This document shows positions 59,731 through 64,000 of a stretch of 64,000 nt of DNA, piece by piece. The DNA is from DAOUJI01 sp965237875. GTDB lineage: Bacteria > Chloroflexota > Dehalococcoidia > Lucifugimonadales > JAGWBF01. How positions within the stretch are numbered: position 1 is the stretch's first letter; the number at the start of each line of letters is the position of its first letter. Position numbers and translations under genes: made by a program. Location of the stretch: positions 124,001-188,000 of the forward strand of contig CBDEGP010000002.1 in the NCBI GenBank assembly GCA_965237875.1, read 5' to 3'. The notes below the pieces were generated by a model. It worked only from the letters and a program-made list of their open reading frames with translations. It had not been told where the DNA came from and made no database searches.

Positions 59731-59829
59731 GCGACTGGACCCATTCAAAGGGAGCAATAAGAGGGAACCGGTCCGGTTGCAAGGCTGCTTTGCCGGCCCC
59801 GGGCCTTTGTGCTTTAATGTTGGCGACAT

Positions 59830-59986
59830 GACAAACGCGCTCTACTACGGCGACAACCTGGACATTCTGCGGCAGCACGTCGCCTACGCCAGCGTTGACC
59901 TGATTTATCTGGACCCGCCCTTCAACTCCACGTTCCGGCAAGCCCCCCGCCGCCGGCGCAACCAGGGGCAGCAGACAGGGTTTTAG
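59830..59986 (+). pseudogene. Truncated DNA methyltransferase N-terminus, copy B
   Basis: A short open frame from ATG 59828-59830 reads TNALYYGDNLDILRQHVAYA, then SVDLIYLDPPFNST, identical in layout to copy A. It diverges after DPPFNS into an Arg-rich tail ending in QGQQTGF. It is too short for function. The tail might be the original C-terminus joined by internal deletion, or unrelated sequence. Confidence 0.7.
59839..59930 (+). repeat. 92-bp repeat, methyltransferase start, copy B
   Basis: Partner of 58671-58762; seven mismatches over 92 bases, several at third codon positions, so both copies derive from a once-coding gene. Confidence 0.85.
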
Positions 59987-59998
59987 GGAGCCTCTCCA

Positions 59999-60028
59999 CC
60001 CGTCATTCCGGCGGAGGCCGGAATCCAG
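59999..60028 (+). repeat. Left inverted-repeat end of the GIY-YIG cassette
   Basis: Begins CCCGTCATTCCGGCGGA (59999-60015), which is complementary to 60373-60389, and continues through GGCCGGAATCCAG to 60028. It contains its own small palindrome, CCGGcggaggCCGG. Confidence 0.8.
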
Positions 60029-60049
60029 GAATCGCCCAAACTCTCGACA

Positions 60050-60343
60050 ATGCCTGAAAAACTCCCGTGCGTCTACATCCTCGCAAGCAAACGCAATGGA
60101 ACGCTATACATAGGCGTCACTTCGAATCTCCCACAGCGAGTGTGGCAGCATAAAGAGGGCCTAGTCGAAGGGTTCAGCAAACGGTATGGCGTGCATAGGT
60201 TGGTCTGGTATGAAGTCCATCCCACTATGGAAGGCGCGATTCAAAGGGAGAGGCGGCTGAAGGAATGGCAACGTGCGTGGAAGATAAGGCTTGTCGAGGA
60301 GTTCAACCCGCGATGGAATGACTTGTACGATGAGATACTCTAG
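60050..60343 (+). CDS. GIY-YIG nuclease-domain protein
   Basis: This 97-residue single-domain protein has the GIY-YIG signature in variant form (VYILASKRNGTLYIGVTSNL, with YIL and YIG), followed by the conserved Arg in LPQRVWQHKEGLVEG and Glu in ERRLKEWQRAWKIRLVEE. UPF0213/YhbQ-type proteins of this size are common, and their role is unsettled. It lies inside inverted repeats of the GTCATTCCGGC type, an association that suggests a mobile or repeat-linked cassette. Ribosome site is poor. Confidence 0.88.
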   Translation: MPEKLPCVYILASKRNGTLYIGVTSNLPQRVWQHKEGLVEGFSKRYGVHRLVWYEVHPTMEGAIQRERRLKEWQRAWKIRLVEEFNPRWNDLYDEIL

Positions 60344-60366
60344 TGCGGCGTCTCATTCTCAACCCA

Positions 60367-60389
60367 CTGGATTCCGCCGGAATGACGGG
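60367..60389 (+). repeat. Right inverted-repeat end of the GIY-YIG cassette
   Basis: CTGGATTCCGCCGGAATGAC, continuing into GGG. TCCGCCGGAATGACGGG (60373-60389) is the exact complement of 59999-60015. Relative to the left end it lacks 7 bp, as though the small hairpin were lost. Confidence 0.8.
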
Positions 60390-60511
60390 ATTGGGGGCCA
60401 GAATTGTGAATAACTTAACGGGAGGCTGGCATAACCGTTGAGCCGCCAGTTCATTTAGGCATAGTCTCCCTTGAAGCTGCGAGGCACGTGGAATTCGGAC
60501 TCCGGCTCGTT

Positions 60512-60517
60512 TATAAT
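60512..60517 (+). promoter_or_regulatory. Candidate -10 element for amidohydrolase 1
   Basis: A perfect TATAAT about 45 bp before the ATG at 60562. The -35 position (60489-60494, TGGAAT) is weak. Confidence 0.45.
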
Positions 60518-60561
60518 GGGCGATGTTCGAGTTAGCCTTGAAAACAATCGGGAGGGCCTGA

Positions 60562-61749
60562 ATGGACCGAGTCAAGTTTGTCGACAGCGACGCCCACGTG
60601 GTCGAGCCGGACAGCCTATGGGACAACTACCTGGAGAGCAAGTACAAGGGGCGGATCAAGTCCCACCTGGCCTACGAACGGGCCACCAAGCCCACCGACC
60701 CGTGGACCATCAACGTCTCGGTGGAAGTGGACGACTTCCCTCCCCAGCCCATGAGGCGGGCCAAGAACGAGAAGGAAGCGACGGACCCGGAAAACGCCCA
60801 GGAACCCGTGGGCGCCCAGGTCTTCACGATGGGTGTGGAGGAATACTACGGGAAGTGGCAGGAACGGGGCTTCGACGCCGAGACCTACAGGCAGGTCATG
60901 GACCTTTCGGGCATCGACCGAATGATTCTCTACCCCACCGTCGGGCTGTGGTCCACCTCCAGTCCCGAAATGGAGCCTGAGTTCGCCTCAGCCGTGCGCC
61001 GGGCCTACAACACGTGGCTCGGAGACTTTACGAAGGACATAGGAGGCCGGGCCTACGGCGCCGCCTCCATCGACCTGCGTGACCCCGAAGCAGCCGCCAA
61101 AGAGGTGCGCCGCTGTGTCACGGAGTACGGTTTCAAGTCTGTCCACCTGAACCCGTCTCCCGTGCCTGGCCGCCGGGTGTACGACCCGGAGTGCGACCAG
61201 GTATGGGCCGCCTGCGCGGAGTTGAACGTGCCGGTGGGCGTGCACCCCAGCGCATCCAACGGACTGGACATGGGCATGATCCCCTACTACCTGCCCGACC
61301 TGAGGAACGTGCAGGGGATTGTGGCCTTCTCCATCGGCAGCATGCTCTGCTGCTCCGCCTTCATAATGGGAGGGGTCTTGGAGCGACATCCTGGGCTGAG
61401 GGTTGCTTTTCTTGAAGCGGGCGCGGGATGGGCGAGCTACTGGCCCGAGCGGATGATGTCGGGAATCAACGGCGGCAACCGGGGGCTGAAGATCAACGGG
61501 CTGACCAAGTCTCCACAGGACTACTTCGCCGAACAGTGCTTTATCGCCGCTGACCAGGACGACCCGGGAATACCCCTGGTGGCCCAGACGGTGGGAGAGC
61601 AGGTGCTCCTGACCGCCACCGACTTCGGCCACCCCGAGGGATACCGCTACCAGACCGCCGCCCGGGACTTCATGAGCGTCCCCGGAGTGACCGACGAGGC
61701 CAAGAAGCGCATCCTCTGGGACAACGGCGTCAGGGCCTACGGCTTCTAA
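60562..61749 (+). CDS. Amidohydrolase-family (amidohydrolase 2, ACMSD-like) protein, copy 1
   Basis: This 395-residue TIM-barrel metal-dependent hydrolase or decarboxylase has the N-terminal FVDSDAHVVEPDSLWDNYLE, with the H usually preceding metal in this family, mid motifs VHLNPSPVPGRRVYDPECDQ and NVPVGVHPSASN (metal His), a Glu/His segment RVAFLEAGAGWASYWPERM and TATDFGHPEGY (metal Asp). Homologues decarboxylate or hydrolyse aromatic acids and amides. ATG 60562 has GGGAGG upstream. The next gene is a paralogue. Confidence 0.88.
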   Translation: MDRVKFVDSDAHVVEPDSLWDNYLESKYKGRIKSHLAYERATKPTDPWTINVSVEVDDFPPQPMRRAKNEKEATDPENAQEPVGAQVFTMGVEEYYGKWQERGFDAETYRQVMDLSGIDRMILYPTVGLWSTSSPEMEPEFASAVRRAYNTWLGDFTKDIGGRAYGAASIDLRDPEAAAKEVRRCVTEYGFKSVHLNPSPVPGRRVYDPECDQVWAACAELNVPVGVHPSASNGLDMGMIPYYLPDLRNVQGIVAFSIGSMLCCSAFIMGGVLERHPGLRVAFLEAGAGWASYWPERMMSGINGGNRGLKINGLTKSPQDYFAEQCFIAADQDDPGIPLVAQTVGEQVLLTATDFGHPEGYRYQTAARDFMSVPGVTDEAKKRILWDNGVRAYGF

Positions 61750-61789
61750 AGCCGCTCCCATGCAAGGCCCGGACAGCCATAAACCGAAG

Positions 61790-61819
61790 AGAAGGGACGC
61801 CAGTTTGGGCGTCCCTTCT
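61790..61819 (+). terminator. Hairpin between the two amidohydrolase genes
   Basis: AGAAGGGACGCC (61790-61801) pairs perfectly with GGCGTCCCTTCT (61808-61819) around a 6-base loop. No T-run follows, so termination may be rho-assisted, or it may stabilise the upstream mRNA end. Confidence 0.6.
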
Positions 61820-61873
61820 GACGTCAGCGCATGGAAGGGGCCAAGGTTTAGGGTGCGCCGTTCCGCCTGCTTG

Positions 61874-61902
61874 TTGTAGACCCACAGGGTTTTCTCTATA
61901 AT
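61874..61902 (+). promoter_or_regulatory. Predicted promoter of amidohydrolase 2
   Basis: -35 TTGTAG (61874-61879), 17-bp spacer, -10 TATAAT (61897-61902). Start near 61909 is about 40 nt before the ATG. Confidence 0.6.
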
Positions 61903-61947
61903 TAAGCCTATTAAGCGCCAATCGGTGGAGAGTAACGGAGGGTTTCG

Positions 61948-63228
61948 ATGGAGAGACTCAGGTTCATAGACGGCGATGCGCACATTCTCGAGCCCCAGGA
62001 CATCTGGGACGAGTACCTGGAGAAGAAGTACAAGGGCGCCGTGGGCAAGGGGTTTGCCCGCTGGGCCCACGCCTCTACGCTGGCGGACGGCGAGGCGCGT
62101 CTCCAGGAGAAGGGTCAGGAAGACCCCCTGTGCTTCAACATGGAAATCGAGATAATGGGGCGGCAGGTGCCTAACAGGACGCCGCGCGACCCGCGGGTGG
62201 GCGTTGACGGCAAGCCGCTGGTCCAAGGCACGGACACGGACCAGGCCTTCGGAAGCACGGCCAACCAGGAGACGGGCGTAACCATCATCGAGGACCGGGA
62301 GTTGAACGACCTGACCGATGCATACGGCAAATGGGCCGACGAGAACTTCCCCGCCCGCGCCTACCGCGAGGTGATGGACACCCACGGCATCGATTACATG
62401 ATACTGTACCCCACGGTCGGGTTCTGGGTCACCGGGGCCCATGAAATGGACGGTGAGACTGCAACCGCCATCCGGAGGGCCTATAACCGTTGGCTGGGAG
62501 ACTTCACCAAGGACATCGGGCATGGCGCATGCGGAGCAGTCTCCGTTGACCTGCGGGACCCTGAGTTGGCCCGCAAAGAGGTGGAACGATGCGTCAAGGA
62601 GTATGACTTCAAGGCTGTCCACCTCAACCCGGCGCCGGTGCCGAACTTGCGACTCTACGACGAAGTTTGCGACCCGCTGTGGGAAACTTGCGCCGACCTA
62701 GGCGTACCCATAGGGCTGCATCCAAGCGCCAACCATCCCTTCGACCAAGGCATGTTGGACTACATTCCGGGCCTGCGGAACTGCCGCACCACCGTGTCCT
62801 TCGTCATGGGCAGCATGATGGCTTGCACCGCGTTGATCATGGGCGGAGTGCTGGAGCGCCACCCCAAGCTCAAGGTAGTGTTCCTGGAGTCCGGCTGCGG
62901 ATGGGCCTCCTTCTGGCCCGACAGGTTGGAATCGGGGATACAGGGAGGCACCCGCGGCCTGAAGATCAACGGCCTCAGCAGGATGCCCAAGGAGTACTTC
63001 TCCGAGCAGTGTTTCGTGGCCGCCGACCAGGACGATCCCAACATCACCGACGTGATCAACAATGTGGGAGACCACGTCATCGTCAGCGCCACCGACTTCG
63101 GCCACCCGGAGGGGAGGCATTACGCCTCAGCCGTTGGGGACGTGATGAAGCTGGAAGGGGTTTCCTACGAGAGCAAGAAGAAGCTGCTCTGGGACAACGC
63201 CCTCCGGGCCTATCCCATCAAACCCTAA
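61948..63228 (+). CDS. Amidohydrolase-family (amidohydrolase 2, ACMSD-like) protein, copy 2
   Basis: This 426-residue paralogue has RFIDGDAHILEPQDIWDEYL, VHLNPAPVPNLRLYDEVCDP, GVPIGLHPSANHPFDQGM, LKVVFLESGCGWASFWPDRL and SATDFGHPEGRHYASAV, in the same order as copy 1. It differs mainly by an insertion near residues 55-100. It has its own promoter at 61874-61902 and ends at a strong terminator (63253-63285). Two copies point to duplicated catabolic function with different substrates. Confidence 0.88.
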   Translation: MERLRFIDGDAHILEPQDIWDEYLEKKYKGAVGKGFARWAHASTLADGEARLQEKGQEDPLCFNMEIEIMGRQVPNRTPRDPRVGVDGKPLVQGTDTDQAFGSTANQETGVTIIEDRELNDLTDAYGKWADENFPARAYREVMDTHGIDYMILYPTVGFWVTGAHEMDGETATAIRRAYNRWLGDFTKDIGHGACGAVSVDLRDPELARKEVERCVKEYDFKAVHLNPAPVPNLRLYDEVCDPLWETCADLGVPIGLHPSANHPFDQGMLDYIPGLRNCRTTVSFVMGSMMACTALIMGGVLERHPKLKVVFLESGCGWASFWPDRLESGIQGGTRGLKINGLSRMPKEYFSEQCFVAADQDDPNITDVINNVGDHVIVSATDFGHPEGRHYASAVGDVMKLEGVSYESKKKLLWDNALRAYPIKP

Positions 63229-63252
63229 CCTCGGACGCGAGCCTTAAACGCC

Positions 63253-63285
63253 AAGGGGGAGCTTATGCTCCCCCTTAGTTTATCT
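63253..63285 (+). terminator. Intrinsic terminator, likely bidirectional
   Basis: AAGGGGGAGC (63253-63262) pairs with GCTCCCCCTT (63267-63276), loop TTAT, followed by TTTATCTTT on the plus strand. It serves amidohydrolase 2 and may also stop the converging GDYxxLxY gene. Confidence 0.9.
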
Positions 63286-63301
63286 TTCAGGTCCCCGCGC
63301 C

Positions 63302-63823
63302 TCAGGATGAATTCTCCCTCGCCCAGACCTCGGAGAAGGGCTCGCCGTCCACCAGGACGTCCTTGATGACTGCCTTGCCTCGCCTGTCCACCGAAACAAC
63401 CACCCTGATATTGTTGGACCGCTCTATGATGTGCCCGGCGCCTTCCGGCACGAAGTACGTTCCTATCCCGAAGTCTATCTCCCTCCCTGACCCCAGCGTG
63501 CCTTTGATGAATGGGCGGCCGTCGGAATCGTCCCGCCGGACCTCGATCCGGACGGCATACCAGGCTTCCGGGCCCTCTTCCAGATAGACGTAGACCTCTT
63601 GTTGTCCCGGGTTGACCTTCCAGTTGTCCGGCGCCTGAGCGATCTTGTACCGCAATATCGCATAGTCCCCCTGAAGCAGGGACCTGGGGTCCACCGGCAG
63701 CGTTTCCAGGACGACCTCGACTCCTGACCGCAGCGTGTATTCACGATCGGCGATGAGTCCCAAGAGCAATAGGACCTGGGCCGCGACGATGACCAGGAAA
63801 GCCACCCTGAATTTAAGACTCAT
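63302..63823 (-). CDS. GDYXXLXY-family membrane-anchored protein
   Basis: This 173-residue protein has an N-terminal membrane segment (FRVAFLVIVAAQVLLLLGLI) and the family motif GDYAILRY after DPRSLLQ, followed by a beta-rich domain (EVYVYLEEGPEAWYAVRIEV). The GDYxxLxY family is usually encoded next to a DUF2157 or DUF4401 multi-pass protein; here that partner is directly upstream, overlapping by 11 bases. Function is unknown. Confidence 0.9.
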   Translation of the reverse strand: MSLKFRVAFLVIVAAQVLLLLGLIADREYTLRSGVEVVLETLPVDPRSLLQGDYAILRYKIAQAPDNWKVNPGQQEVYVYLEEGPEAWYAVRIEVRRDDSDGRPFIKGTLGSGREIDFGIGTYFVPEGAGHIIERSNNIRVVVSVDRRGKAVIKDVLVDGEPFSEVWARENSS

Positions 63824-64000
63824 GGACGCCCCCGATTGCGTCTCGGTCCCTGCTTGTCATTCGTTCGAACACCTTTCGGCGTCCTCTCTCCAGAAAGAAA
63901 CCTCCTGCCAGGAGGATAATCCCGGCCACGACGAAAACGACTGACCTGTCGAGAAGGTCCCAACTCAGCTCGAAGTACCGGGTGACCACATCCACGGCGA
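63813..64000 (-). CDS. DUF2157/DUF4401-like membrane protein, C-terminal part (5' partial)
   Basis: The visible 62 residues include a C-terminal membrane helix (SVVFVVAGIILLAGGFFLER) preceded by TRYFELSWDLLDR, a pattern found at the ends of DUF2157-type multi-pass proteins. The frame runs off the right edge of the window. Pairing with the GDYxxLxY gene, with an overlap of 11 bases, is the usual arrangement. Function unknown. Confidence 0.75.
   Translation of the reverse strand, partial: AVDVVTRYFELSWDLLDRSVVFVVAGIILLAGGFFLERGRRKVFERMTSRDRDAIGGVHES

Noticed and set aside
60988..62622. 544-codon minus-strand frame opposite the amidohydrolase genes
   Set aside because: Spans two real genes and their intergenic hairpin and promoter; no motifs.

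Overview
The window reads as a chromosomal segment of a GC-rich (about 58-60% by eye) bacterium, most likely a Chloroflexota of the Dehalococcoidia / SAR202 type. This is inferred from gene content, not from a marker-gene search. It carries luciferase-like (LLM) flavin monooxygenases, family III CoA-transferases, paired hotdog dehydratases, paired amidohydrolases, a soluble reductive-dehalogenase homologue, an Ldh2-type dehydrogenase and L-2-hydroxyglutarate oxidase. Interspersed are single-copy housekeeping genes (cysS, dnaE, polA, uvrB, ruvA, ruvC, coaD, coaE, rsmD, birA, thiG/E/S, rnpB). TTG and GTG starts are frequent. Many intergenic regions hold a sigma70-like promoter of the form TTGAC(A/T), about 17 bases, TAnnnT.

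Layout. 1-904: tail of an FG-GAP/ASPIC_UnbV protein. 927-4803: oligopeptide-type ABC importer. 4964-7952: LmbE-type deacetylase and a cysteinyl-tRNA synthetase fused in frame to a GT2 glycosyltransferase. 8172-10542: zinc-ribbon coiled-coil protein, RNase P RNA and a two-subunit sulfopyruvate/phosphonopyruvate decarboxylase-like TPP enzyme. 10627-11285: RelE/Phd-type toxin-antitoxin pair. 11455-22117: a likely catabolic island with a PHP protein, two hotdog dehydratases, birA, three SDRs, two CaiB/BaiF CoA-transferases and three LLM monooxygenases. 22259-25615: metallo-beta-lactamase-fold hydrolase, NHL-repeat protein and reductive-dehalogenase-like iron-sulfur protein, each with its own strong promoter. 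25702-28570: two thioredoxin-fold lipoproteins and ogt. 28567-36807: dnaE, polA, a coiled-coil protein, coaD and rsmD. 36808-39134: intergenic inverted-repeat element, TPP riboswitch and thiG-thiE-thiS. 39131-44692: isochorismatase-family hydrolase, Ldh2 dehydrogenase, lhgO, comF and two paralogous alpha/beta hydrolases.

44825-46295 is an IS66-type insertion with imperfect terminal repeats and a perfect 8-bp target duplication; its transposase has two frameshifts. Next come an unrecognised 140-residue protein and an orphan IS630-type HTH fragment (46459-47615), then a repair block yebC-ruvC-ruvA-uvrB (47620-51571). 51725-57957 is a co-directional run of rimI-like, coaE, a MoxR/CbbQ-type AAA ATPase, a Nudix hydrolase and a large VWA protein. 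58000-60389 is a decay and mobile-element zone: hicB with a hicA broken by a 7-bp tandem duplication, two truncated copies of one DNA methyltransferase start, an AbrB/VapC pair, and a GIY-YIG gene bounded by inverted repeats. 60562-63228 holds two paralogous metal-dependent amidohydrolases; 63302-64000 holds a GDYxxLxY protein and the end of a DUF2157-like membrane protein.

No CRISPR array, tRNA or rRNA was seen. The features most worth following up are the CysS-glycosyltransferase fusion, the AAA/Nudix/VWA cassette, the GIY-YIG inverted-repeat cassette, the recurrent truncated methyltransferase starts, and the soluble reductive-dehalogenase homologue.
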